This document shows positions 1 to 5,508 of a DNA stretch of 8,367 nt, piece by piece. The stretch's first letter is position 1. Every line of letters begins with the position of its first letter. Origin of the DNA: Hyphomonadaceae bacterium (GTDB lineage: Bacteria > Pseudomonadota > Alphaproteobacteria > Caulobacterales > Aquidulcibacteraceae); assembly GCA_025458365.1 (NCBI GenBank), contig JALOSP010000039.1, forward strand, positions 1 to 8,367, in the 5' to 3' direction. Both the position numbers and the translations under genes were made by a program. Below the pieces are notes generated by a model. The model did not search any database. It worked only from the letters and a program-made list of their open reading frames with translations, and was not told where the DNA came from.

Positions 1-29
1 AGTCTGATTGGGCCTCGGCCCCCGGCCCC

Positions 30-767
30 TCAGGCAAACACGGCAGCGATATCCGCCGGGCCCAAAACCCGCCAGCGCCCCGGTTCCAGACCGTCTGGCA
101 GGCCAAGCCCTCCAATCCGGTCACGGTGCAGTGCCTCCACATGATTGCCCAGAGCGGCAAACATCCGGCGGACCTGATGATAGCGGCCTTCATGAATGGT
201 CAGACAGGCGTGGTGGCTGTCCACCACATCCAGTTCGGCGGGCAGCAAGGGCTTGTCCTCGCCGTCCAGCATCAAGGTGCCCGCAGCAAACACGGCCCCT
301 TCATCCCCGCTCAACGGTCTGGCCAGCGTCACCCTGTAGCGCTTGGCTACATGGGATCTCGGGCTGATGATCCGGTGCAGCAGTGCCCCGTCGTCGGTGA
401 GCAGGAGCAGGCCAGACGTGTCCTTGTCGAGCCGCCCGACGGTCGAAATCGCCGGATCACGGGCCAGCCAGCGGGGCGGCAAGAGGTCATAGACCAGGCC
501 ACCGCCCTCCTTGCGCGAACAAGTCACGCCCAGCGGCTTGTGCAGCATGATCGCAACCCCCGGCAGCGGGTCGAGCGGTTCGCCACGCACCGTCACCCGG
601 GCTGGCAGGTCAGGCTCCAGCGCGATCCGTTCGCTGGCATCACGCAGCGCCACACCGTCACGGACCAGCCACCCCGCTGCGGCCATCTGCCCGATCTCGC
701 GGCGTGAACCATAGCCCAGCCCGCCGAGCAACCGGTCGATCCGGGCTGTGGGCACCTTTCCACTCAC
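30..767 (-). CDS. rsuA: RsuA-type 16S rRNA pseudouridine synthase
   Basis: Cytoplasmic enzyme predicted to isomerise a uridine in 16S rRNA (U516 in Escherichia coli) to pseudouridine during small-subunit assembly. The 245-residue protein has an S4-like RNA-binding segment at about residues 9-45 (RIDRLLGGLGYGSRREI). The catalytic domain follows, with HKPLGVTCS at 76-84, the signature GRLDKDTSGLLLLTDDG at 111-127 (predicted catalytic Asp114), SPRSHVAKRY at 135-144, and EGRYHQVRRMFAALGNHVEALHRDRIGG at 193-220. That last block matches E. coli RsuA better than RluB/E/F as I recall them. The start is GTG at 767-765, with GAGG on the minus strand (775-778) 7 bases upstream. Its start overlaps the stop of the upstream methyltransferase gene by four bases (GTGA, 767-764), which implies translational coupling. 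Exact target uridine is inferred from the family. Confidence 0.93.
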   Translation of the reverse strand: MSGKVPTARIDRLLGGLGYGSRREIGQMAAAGWLVRDGVALRDASERIALEPDLPARVTVRGEPLDPLPGVAIMLHKPLGVTCSRKEGGGLVYDLLPPRWLARDPAISTVGRLDKDTSGLLLLTDDGALLHRIISPRSHVAKRYRVTLARPLSGDEGAVFAAGTLMLDGEDKPLLPAELDVVDSHHACLTIHEGRYHQVRRMFAALGNHVEALHRDRIGGLGLPDGLEPGRWRVLGPADIAAVFA

Positions 768-1684
768 TTTACCGCCTCGATCACCTTGTAGGCACCATCA
801 TCCTCGACGAGTTCCCAGCGGGCAAAGCTGGCATCCAGTGCCCGCTCGTAGGGCAGATGCACATTGGCCACGAGCCACAAGCGCCCGCCCTTGCGCAAAG
901 ACAGGCCGGCCTGTTCGATGAAGGCCTGACCCAATCCCCGATCTTCCAGTGATGTGGCATGAAATGGCGGGTTCATGACGACAAAATCCAGTCCGGTCAG
1001 GTCCGGACCGGATGCGCGCAAATCACGCCATGCCGCCGTGAAGCGCGGATCGTCCACATTGATCCGGGCCGCCTCGCAGGCCCGACCGTCCACATCGATC
1101 CCGGTCAATGACACGACATGCGGGGATTCCAGCACGGCCCGCGAGAGGCCGCCCCAACCACAGCCAAAATCGGCTCCTGCCCCCTTCAAGCCGCGCATCT
1201 TCTCAGCAGACAAGGTCTCGATCAGCAACTCGGTGCCGGGGTCGAGCCGGTCCCAGGAAAACAGGCCGGGCTGGGAGAAGGCAAAGATCGCATCGACCGG
1301 CTGCAAGTTGCCGGCAGCCACCGCAGCTTCGATCCCGGTCAGGGTCGCTGGCCGTTCACCAGTACAGATCCGGTGGTGGCGGCGGGCCTCGTCACTGACC
1401 ACACAGCCGAAAGCGGCCAGTTCGCGCGCCAGCCGCGATCCGCCACGATCCATGGGTGCCATGATGGTGAATGGCGCGCCGGGCGCCAATGCCATCAGGG
1501 CGAGCGCCATGTCATGCAACCGCTCCACGCTGCCTGCAGGCGCCAGCATGAGAAGGCTGGCCGCACTGTCAGCCGCGATTTCGGGCAGCCGCATCGCACC
1601 GGGCACCAAAGGGCTGGTCTGAGAAGCATCCAGCTCTGGACTGGCCAGATCGGGGTGTGGAAAACCGTACAGCAAATGTGTCAT
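764..1684 (-). CDS. RsmC/RlmG-like rRNA guanine-N2 methyltransferase
   Basis: Class I S-adenosylmethionine-dependent methyltransferase of 306 residues, resembling the C-terminal catalytic half and reduced N-terminal half of RsmC (16S rRNA m2G1207). Numbered from the chosen Met, PGLFSWDRLDPGTELL at 139-154 is the conserved lead-in, ADFGCGWGGLS at 171-181 is the SAM-binding motif I, LTGIDVD at about 193-199 is motif II, and NPPFH at 238-242 is the NPP[YF] motif of N2-guanine and other exocyclic-amine methyltransferases. The frame stays open upstream to 1768, but I chose ATG at 1684-1682 because AGGGG lies 5 bases before it and the extra 28 residues are low-complexity Arg/Gly/Ala. It is the first gene of a pair with rsuA. 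It could instead be an RlmG-like 23S enzyme; the two are hard to separate by eye. E. coli RsmC is longer (343 residues). Confidence 0.85.
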   Translation of the reverse strand: MTHLLYGFPHPDLASPELDASQTSPLVPGAMRLPEIAADSAASLLMLAPAGSVERLHDMALALMALAPGAPFTIMAPMDRGGSRLARELAAFGCVVSDEARRHHRICTGERPATLTGIEAAVAAGNLQPVDAIFAFSQPGLFSWDRLDPGTELLIETLSAEKMRGLKGAGADFGCGWGGLSRAVLESPHVVSLTGIDVDGRACEAARINVDDPRFTAAWRDLRASGPDLTGLDFVVMNPPFHATSLEDRGLGQAFIEQAGLSLRKGGRLWLVANVHLPYERALDASFARWELVEDDGAYKVIEAVK

Positions 1685-1789
1685 GGACGCCCCTGTTGCC
1701 CGGCCCGCGCTTGGGCGCAAGCCCGTGCGCCGACCGGAACGCCGCTGGCCCCCTTGAATTGCTTGCAAACCACAGTCAGACCGGAGCCC
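1685..1789. promoter_or_regulatory. Divergent intergenic region between the methyltransferase gene and thrB
   Basis: This 105-base gap must hold the promoters for both the minus-strand rRNA-modification pair and the plus-strand thrB gene. I see no clear sigma-70 pair. TTGAAT at 1754-1759 is a possible -35 for thrB but lacks a good -10. A short inverted repeat, GCTTG at 1709-1713 and CAAGC at 1718-1722 with a 4-base loop, sits within a very GC-rich stretch and would fall in the 5' leader of the minus-strand transcript. The regulatory role is inferred from gene orientation only. Confidence 0.4.
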
Positions 1790-2758
1790 ATGGCAGTCTA
1801 CACCGAACCATCCGATGAGGACCTCGCCCGGCTTCTGTCCGGCTGGGGCCTTGGCGCCCCGCTGGCCTTCAAGGGCATTGCCGAAGGGGTCCAGAATTCG
1901 AATTTCTTTCTACAGACCCCCGAAGGCCGCTTCATCCTGACAGTCTATGAGGCAGGCGTGGCGCTGGACGATCTGCCCTTCTTCTTCGGGGTCACCTCGG
2001 CGGTGGCCGATGCCGGGCTGCCTGCTGCCCGCCCTGTCCTGCCACGCACCGGCGGGCTGGTTCAGGAACTGGCGGGAAAGCCGGTCTCGCTGGTCGGGTT
2101 CCTCGATGGCATCTCGGCCAAACGACCCGATGCGTCCCAGACCCGCGCGGTTGGTGCCGCACTGGCCCGCATGCATCTGGCGCTGGCCGGCAGTGGTCTC
2201 GTCCGGCCCAATACACTGGGGCCGCGAGACTGGCCCTCGTTGTGGGCACCATTGGCTGAGGCGGGTGAAGCCCTGGAGGCCGGTGCTGGCGCGTTGATCG
2301 AGGCCGATCTGGCGACGACAGGCGAACGCTGGCCCTCCGGATTGCCCACTGGTGTCATCCATGCCGATCTGTTCCCGGACAATGTGCTGTTCGTCGGCCA
2401 GGACGTCACCGGCCTGATCGATTTCTACTTCGCCTGCACCGATTTCCTTGCCTATGATCTGGCCGTCATGCTCAATGCCTGGTGCTTCGAACCCATGGGG
2501 CGGGAGTTCAATCTGGTGCTCGGTCAAGCGCTGTTGCGTGGCTACCAGTCTGTTCGACCTCTGCTGGCGCCCGAGATCGTGGCCCTGCCCCTGCTGGCGC
2601 GGGGTGCAGCGCTGCGCTTCTACCTCACCCGGCTCGCCGACTGGATCAAACCGGCAGACGGGGCTCTGGTCCGCAAGAAGGACCCGCGCGACTATTCGGC
2701 GAGGCTCGCCTTCCACCGCGCCGTGGTCAGCGCCCGCGACTACGGGCTGGAGATGTGA
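1790..2758 (+). CDS. thrB: Homoserine kinase, APH-like ThrB type
   Basis: Phosphorylates L-homoserine with ATP to O-phospho-L-homoserine, the step before threonine synthase; cytoplasmic. The 322-residue protein begins MAVYTEPSDEDLARLL, the usual N-terminus of the alphaproteobacterial form. It carries GIAEGVQNSNFFLQT at 29-43 (nucleotide-loop region), FILTVYE at 48-54, the Brenner/phosphotransferase loop HADLFPDN at 191-198 (His191, catalytic Asp193, Asn198), and LIDFYFACTDFLAYDLA at 209-225 with the metal-binding Asp211. This architecture is that of the aminoglycoside-phosphotransferase superfamily, unlike the GHMP-family ThrB of enterics. The start is ATG 1790, with GGAG at 1783-1786. The open frame extends back to 1118, but that part lies antisense to the methyltransferase and is not coding. 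It is divergent from the methyltransferase gene across 105 bases. thiS follows after 56 bases. Confidence 0.93.
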   Translation: MAVYTEPSDEDLARLLSGWGLGAPLAFKGIAEGVQNSNFFLQTPEGRFILTVYEAGVALDDLPFFFGVTSAVADAGLPAARPVLPRTGGLVQELAGKPVSLVGFLDGISAKRPDASQTRAVGAALARMHLALAGSGLVRPNTLGPRDWPSLWAPLAEAGEALEAGAGALIEADLATTGERWPSGLPTGVIHADLFPDNVLFVGQDVTGLIDFYFACTDFLAYDLAVMLNAWCFEPMGREFNLVLGQALLRGYQSVRPLLAPEIVALPLLARGAALRFYLTRLADWIKPADGALVRKKDPRDYSARLAFHRAVVSARDYGLEM

Positions 2759-2814
2759 GGCTCGAAATGCCGCAACGTCTGGCATTGCTGCGGGGAGAGG
2801 GCTAGATCGGCCCA
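2759..2814 (+). other. thrB-thiS spacer with 12-codon frame and small hairpin
   Basis: This 56-base gap contains a perfect 6-base inverted repeat, AATGCC at 2766-2771 and GGCATT at 2781-2786, with a 9-base loop. It also contains a 12-codon frame from ATG 2767 to TAG 2803-2805 (MPQRLALLRGEG), preceded by GAGG at 2757-2760. Neither has a run of T after it, so it is not a standard terminator, and none of the conserved TPP-riboswitch segments is present. The micro-frame may be chance. It is listed because it lies exactly where a leader of thiS would be. Confidence 0.25.
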
Positions 2815-3024
2815 ATGACACAGACCTTTACCTTCAACGGCGAGCCCCGCGACATCAGTTCCGATCTGACGGTGACGGGCCTTGTCGCCAGTCTCGATCT
2901 TGACCCGCGAGGCGTGGCGATCGAGAGAAATCGGATGATTGTGCCCAAGTCGGCGTGGGACACAACGTTGCTGGCACCCGGTGACGTGGTCGAACTGGTG
3001 CAATTTGTCGGAGGCGGCCTGTGA
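2815..3024 (+). CDS. thiS: ThiS sulfur carrier protein for thiazole synthesis
   Basis: Small ubiquitin-like sulfur carrier (69 residues) that, after C-terminal adenylation and thiocarboxylation, donates sulfur to ThiG for the thiazole ring of thiamine. The family look is clear: a short N-terminal strand ([11 protein letters not shown]), a helix around [12 protein letters not shown], then [35 protein letters not shown]. The glycines are residues 66-68. The oddity is one more residue, Leu69, before the stop; characterised ThiS proteins end in Gly-Gly, the site of thiocarboxylate formation. The final codons at 3010-3021 read GGA GGC GGC CTG, then TGA. The start is ATG 2815, preceded by a purine-rich GGGGAGAGGG at 2792-2801, rather far for a Shine-Dalgarno. 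Its stop overlaps the thiG start (GTGA, 3021-3024). No thiF is present in the window. Confidence 0.9.
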   Translation: MTQTFTFNGEPRDISSDLTVTGLVASLDLDPRGVAIERNRMIVPKSAWDTTLLAPGDVVELVQFVGGGL

Positions 3025-3815
3025 GCATTGAACCTGTGACCGTGAAGCCTGGAACCTGGACAGTCGCCGGGCGCACTTTCACCTCGCGTCTGATCATCGG
3101 CACCGGCAAATATGCCGACTATGCCCAGAACGCCGCTGCTGCCGAAGCCGCAGGGGCTGAAATCGTCACCGTGGCGATCCGCCGGGTCAATCTGTCCGAC
3201 CCCACCCAGCCGCGCCTGACCGACTTTGTGAAGCCTGACCGCTATACGTTTCTGCCCAACACGGCTGGCTGCTTTACTGCCGATGATGCCCTGCGCACCC
3301 TGCGTCTGGCGCGCGAGGCTGGCGGCTGGAACCTGGTCAAGCTGGAAGTGCTGGCCGATCAGAAAACGCTTTATCCGGACATGGAAGAAACCCTCAAAGC
3401 CACAAAGGTCCTGGTTGCAGAGGGCTTTGACGTGATGGTCTATTGCAGCGACGATCCGGTCTATGCCCGCAAGCTGGAAGATGCTGGCGCCTGTGCGATC
3501 ATGCCCTTGGGCGCCCTGATCGGTTCGGGGCTGGGGATCCAGAACCCGGTCAACATCCGCCTGATCGTCGAGCAGAGCCGGGTGCCGGTACTGGTCGATG
3601 CCGGGGTCGGCACGGCCTCGGATGCTACGGTCGCGATGGAATTGGGCTGTGATGGCGTGTTGATGAACACCGCCATCGCCGAAGCCAAAGACCCCGTCCT
3701 GATGGCGCGCGCCATGAAACTGGCCGTGGAATCCGGCCACCTTGCCTATCTGGCAGGCCGGATGGGCAAAAAGCGCTATGCAGACCCGTCCAGCCCATTG
3801 GCCGGGCTGATCTAG
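3021..3815 (+). CDS. thiG: Thiazole synthase ThiG
   Basis: Builds the thiazole phosphate of thiamine from 1-deoxy-D-xylulose 5-phosphate, dehydroglycine and ThiS-thiocarboxylate; cytoplasmic TIM-barrel enzyme. The 264-residue length is normal for the family. Visible signatures are [12 protein letters not shown] at 20-31, [11 protein letters not shown] at 47-57, [15 protein letters not shown] at 78-92, [10 protein letters not shown] at 104-113 with Lys107 as the expected Schiff-base lysine, [15 protein letters not shown] at 161-175, [14 protein letters not shown] at 189-202, and GVLMNTAIA at 212-220. The start is GTG 3021, inside the overlap with thiS. GGAGG at 3010-3014, 6 bases upstream, is a strong Shine-Dalgarno embedded in the thiS glycine codons. 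The gene is followed by a repeat-rich intergenic region and is probably the last gene of the thrB-thiS-thiG run. Confidence 0.95.
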   Translation: MSIEPVTVKPGTWTVAGRTFTSRLIIGTGKYADYAQNAAAAEAAGAEIVTVAIRRVNLSDPTQPRLTDFVKPDRYTFLPNTAGCFTADDALRTLRLAREAGGWNLVKLEVLADQKTLYPDMEETLKATKVLVAEGFDVMVYCSDDPVYARKLEDAGACAIMPLGALIGSGLGIQNPVNIRLIVEQSRVPVLVDAGVGTASDATVAMELGCDGVLMNTAIAEAKDPVLMARAMKLAVESGHLAYLAGRMGKKRYADPSSPLAGLI

Positions 3816-3825
3816 CAAAGGGAAA

Positions 3826-3875
3826 TGGAGCGCGTGCTTGCAGCACGCAGGTGCGCACTGGAAGCGCGCGCTCCA
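3826..3875. repeat. REP-like inverted repeat unit A
   Basis: The outer arms TGGAGCGCG (3826-3834) and CGCGCTCCA (3867-3875) are perfect reverse complements. Inside lies a second hairpin, GCGTGC 3832-3837 with GCACGC 3843-3848 and a 5-base loop, followed by the self-complementary GTGCGCAC at 3851-3858. The right end shares the 13-mer GCGCGCGCTCCAG (3864-3876) with unit C (4104-4116). It begins 10 bases after the thiG stop. It could act as a transcript-stabilising or terminating structure, but has no T tract. Confidence 0.65.
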
Positions 3876-4000
3876 GCCTCATAACCCCGTCACACACGGC
3901 AGGCTCCGCCTTGGCGGCGTTAGCGGCGGGGGTCGTGCAGGGCATGGCTGCATTGGGCCATGGTATCGGCGCTTTGGAATAGGGCCCGGACCGTCCACGC

Positions 4001-4066
4001 TGGAGCGCGGCTGTCCCCGCCGCAAACTTCCATCCCCCATTGTGCGGCTGGGACAGCCGCGCTCCT
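4001..4066. repeat. REP-like long hairpin unit B
   Basis: The arms at 4002-4024 and 4043-4065 are reverse complements at 22 of 23 positions; the only mismatch is C4018 opposite T4049. The loop is 18 bases (4025-4042). Both ends carry the GGAGCGCG motif of unit A, and the arms continue with GCTGTCCC and GCCGCA. The structure is too long and lacks the T tract of an ordinary intrinsic terminator. A dispersed repetitive palindrome of the REP/MITE kind is the best reading. No transposase of the REP-associated (RAYT) family is in the window. Confidence 0.75.
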
Positions 4067-4089
4067 GAACACCCCTTGAATACGCGAAT

Positions 4090-4116
4090 GCGCACCTCCC
4101 GGTGCGCGCGCTCCAG
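4090..4116. repeat. REP-like unit C, short
   Basis: A perfect 7-base stem, GCGCACC at 4090-4096 and GGTGCGC at 4101-4107 with loop TCCC, is followed directly by the shared end motif CGCGCTCCA (4107-4115). The left outer TGGAGCGCG arm seen in units A and B is missing, so this may be a truncated or half unit. It shares GGTGCGC and the 13-mer GCGCGCGCTCCAG with unit A. Confidence 0.55.
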
Positions 4117-4200
4117 ACATGCCGGTCAGGAGGCGCATTCCGTCAAATCCGCTCATTTCATGCAAACTGCCTGTAACACCTGCGTGGGATACTGCCTGTC

Positions 4201-4410
4201 ATGGACATGAACGCAATCCTCGGCGCCCACATGGCGGCCAGCAATGCCAAGGTGCAGATGGCAGCCCTTGGCCAGCTTCACAGCAGCGAAGCCGGACGTT
4301 CAAACCGGGCGGCGACAGAAACCCTGACCCGTGGCGTGATCGACGCCCAGGCCCAATATGCGCGCCAGGCAGCCGCCATCGTGCGCGGCGGCGTGGACAT
4401 GCTGGTGTGA
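4201..4410 (+). CDS. Small hypothetical protein, helical, Ala-rich
   Basis: A 69-residue protein that I do not recognise. It starts MDMNAILGAHMAASNAKVQ and ends AAAIVRGGVDMLV. It is rich in Ala, Gln and Met with no Cys, Trp or Pro, and looks wholly helical, with no signal peptide or membrane segment. Codon third positions are mostly G/C, as in its neighbours, which supports real coding. The ATG at 4201 has no clear Shine-Dalgarno; Met3 at 4207 is an alternative start. The short, Ala/Gln-rich helical pattern is faintly like the YjfB-type putative motility proteins, but I could not support that assignment. It lies 59 bases upstream of the VIT-family gene in the same direction, so co-transcription is possible. 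Confidence 0.65.
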   Translation: MDMNAILGAHMAASNAKVQMAALGQLHSSEAGRSNRAATETLTRGVIDAQAQYARQAAAIVRGGVDMLV

Positions 4411-4469
4411 CCATCGGCCCCTGACCGTTCGTCATTGACGCCGAACCGGATCGGGCGCAGCAGGAACCC

Positions 4470-5174
4470 ATGCCCGGCCTGCCCCATCATCGCGAGAACC
4501 ACCTTGTTGCGCGGATTGGCTGGCTGCGCGCTGCAGTGCTGGGTGCCAATGACGGGATCGTCTCCACCGCCAGCCTGATTGTCGGTGTGGCAGCTGCATC
4601 GGCTACACGCGAGCCGGTGATTGTTGCCGGGATTGCTGGGCTCGTGGCCGGGGCCATGTCGATGGCAGCGGGCGAATATGTCTCTGTCAGCTCCCAGTCG
4701 GACACCGAAAAGGCCGACATGGCACGCGAGCGCGCCGAACTGGCCAGCGACCCCGAAGCTGAACTGGATGAACTCACCGCGATCTACATGGGTCGCGGGC
4801 TGGAGCGGACGCTGGCCCGTCAGGTGGCCGAGGCGCTGACCGCGCGTGATGCATTTGGCGCCCACATGCGCGATGAACTCGGGCTTGGCGAAATCACCGC
4901 AGCCCGTCCGGTGCAGGCCGCGCTGGCCTCTGCGGCGTCTTTTGCGGCAGGGGCGGTATTGCCGCTCGCTTCAGCCATGCTGGCGCCGCTCGAATGGATG
5001 GCAACCTCGGTCTCGGCGGCCTCGCTTGTGTTCCTGGCCGGGCTGGGCGGGTTGGCCGCCGTGGCCGGTGGCGCGCCTGTGATGCGGGCCGTGATCCGGG
5101 TGCTTGTGTGGGGTGCACTGGCCATGGCCGCCACCGCCTTGATCGGCAGGCTGTTTGGCACAGTGGTCGGTTGA
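4470..5174 (+). CDS. VIT/CCC1-family Fe2+/Mn2+ transporter
   Basis: Inner-membrane protein of 234 residues from the VIT1/CCC1/Nodulin-21 family, whose members move ferrous iron or manganese out of the cytoplasm. The N-terminal HRENHLVARIGWLRAAVLGANDGIVSTASLIVGVA (7-41) is the family signature, with Asp28 in the first helix. The second helix holds AGAMSMAAGEYVSVSSQ (60-76) with Met63, Met65 and Glu69. A hydrophilic segment rich in Glu/Asp (about 77-146, with ELDELTAIYMGRGL) matches the cytoplasmic metal-binding helices. Three more hydrophobic stretches follow at about 149-172, 178-201 and 205-232, giving five helices in all. The ATG at 4470 has AGGA at 4462-4465. Its 3' end is convergent with the DUF3253 gene, 19 bases away. 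Which metal it carries cannot be told from sequence alone. Confidence 0.9.
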   Translation: MPGLPHHRENHLVARIGWLRAAVLGANDGIVSTASLIVGVAAASATREPVIVAGIAGLVAGAMSMAAGEYVSVSSQSDTEKADMARERAELASDPEAELDELTAIYMGRGLERTLARQVAEALTARDAFGAHMRDELGLGEITAARPVQAALASAASFAAGAVLPLASAMLAPLEWMATSVSAASLVFLAGLGGLAAVAGGAPVMRAVIRVLVWGALAMAATALIGRLFGTVVG

Positions 5175-5193
5175 AGGCCCGTTAGTCGAAGCC

Positions 5194-5508
5194 TCAGTTT
5201 GGTTCGACGGCGCCCTCGGTCTCGACCACAGGCCGCACCGCACCCAGCCTGTACACCCCTTTGAAGCTCATCGGATCAACCGGCTTGTTATGGCGGTAGA
5301 TCGCGATCTGACCAGCCAGTGCCAGGCGCACCGCTGCCGAACGCACATCGGGCAGAGCCTTGCGGAAGTAATCCGGGTTGACGAGAGCGGCGGCTTCGGT
5401 CGGGCAGATGGTCTTGACCGGGCCACGCTGGCTGATCAGCGACAGGATCGCACTTTCGGCGGTGTGGCGTTGGCGCTTGGGCGTGTCGGTGTCAGCTGTG
5501 CCGCTCAT
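5194..5508 (-). CDS. DUF3253 domain protein
   Basis: A 104-residue protein matching my memory of DUF3253, a small domain with a winged-helix-like pattern and no established function. Conserved elements are AILSLISQRGPVKTICPTEAA at 20-40, RKALPDVRSAAVRLALAGQIAI at 49-70, and KPVDP...KGVYRL at 75-88. No signal peptide or membrane helix is present. The start ATG (5508-5506) overlaps the stop of the acyl-CoA dehydrogenase gene by four bases (ATGA). There is no strong Shine-Dalgarno of its own, so translation is probably coupled to the dehydrogenase. The partnership with a flavoenzyme is positional evidence only and does not reveal a role. A nucleic-acid-binding function is an inference from the apparent fold. 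Confidence 0.8.
   Translation of the reverse strand: MSGTADTDTPKRQRHTAESAILSLISQRGPVKTICPTEAAALVNPDYFRKALPDVRSAAVRLALAGQIAIYRHNKPVDPMSFKGVYRLGAVRPVVETEGAVEPN

Larger units (their letters stand above)
3816..4200. other. 385-base repeat-rich intergenic region after thiG
   Basis: No convincing gene lies here; frames that cross it are interrupted or have no start signal and no recognisable motif. It is GC-rich (43 of 60 bases in 3901-3960) and built largely of inverted repeats. Three REP-like units share the end motif TGGAGCGCG or its complement CGCGCTCCA. Between them are smaller hairpins: CCGCC 3906-3910 with GGCGG 3913-3917, and CATGGC 3943-3948 with GCCATG 3957-3962. The last roughly 85 bases (4117-4200) have no repeats and should carry the promoter of the following gene, but I cannot assign one. 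Confidence 0.6.

Noticed and set aside
10..29. GGGCC/GGCCC repeat just past the rsuA stop as a terminator
   Set aside because: The loop would be only 2 to 4 bases and no T tract follows on the minus strand, so the support is too weak.
1118..1789. Open frame extending thrB upstream by over 220 codons
   Set aside because: It lies antisense to the methyltransferase gene. The family N-terminus MAVYTEPSDE begins at 1790 with GGAG ahead of it.
2759..2814. TPP riboswitch ahead of thiS
   Set aside because: The gap is only 56 bases and has none of the conserved thi-box segments.
1910..2821. 303-codon minus-strand frame antisense to thrB
   Set aside because: High-GC shadow frame, rich in Gln/Arg/Gly with no family motif; the opposite strand clearly encodes homoserine kinase.
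2802..3818. 338-codon minus-strand frame antisense to thiS and thiG
   Set aside because: Shadow of two well-recognised genes; the translation has no recognisable domain.
3826..4116. CRISPR array
   Set aside because: The units are palindromes of unequal size and spacing, not uniform direct repeats with similar-length spacers.
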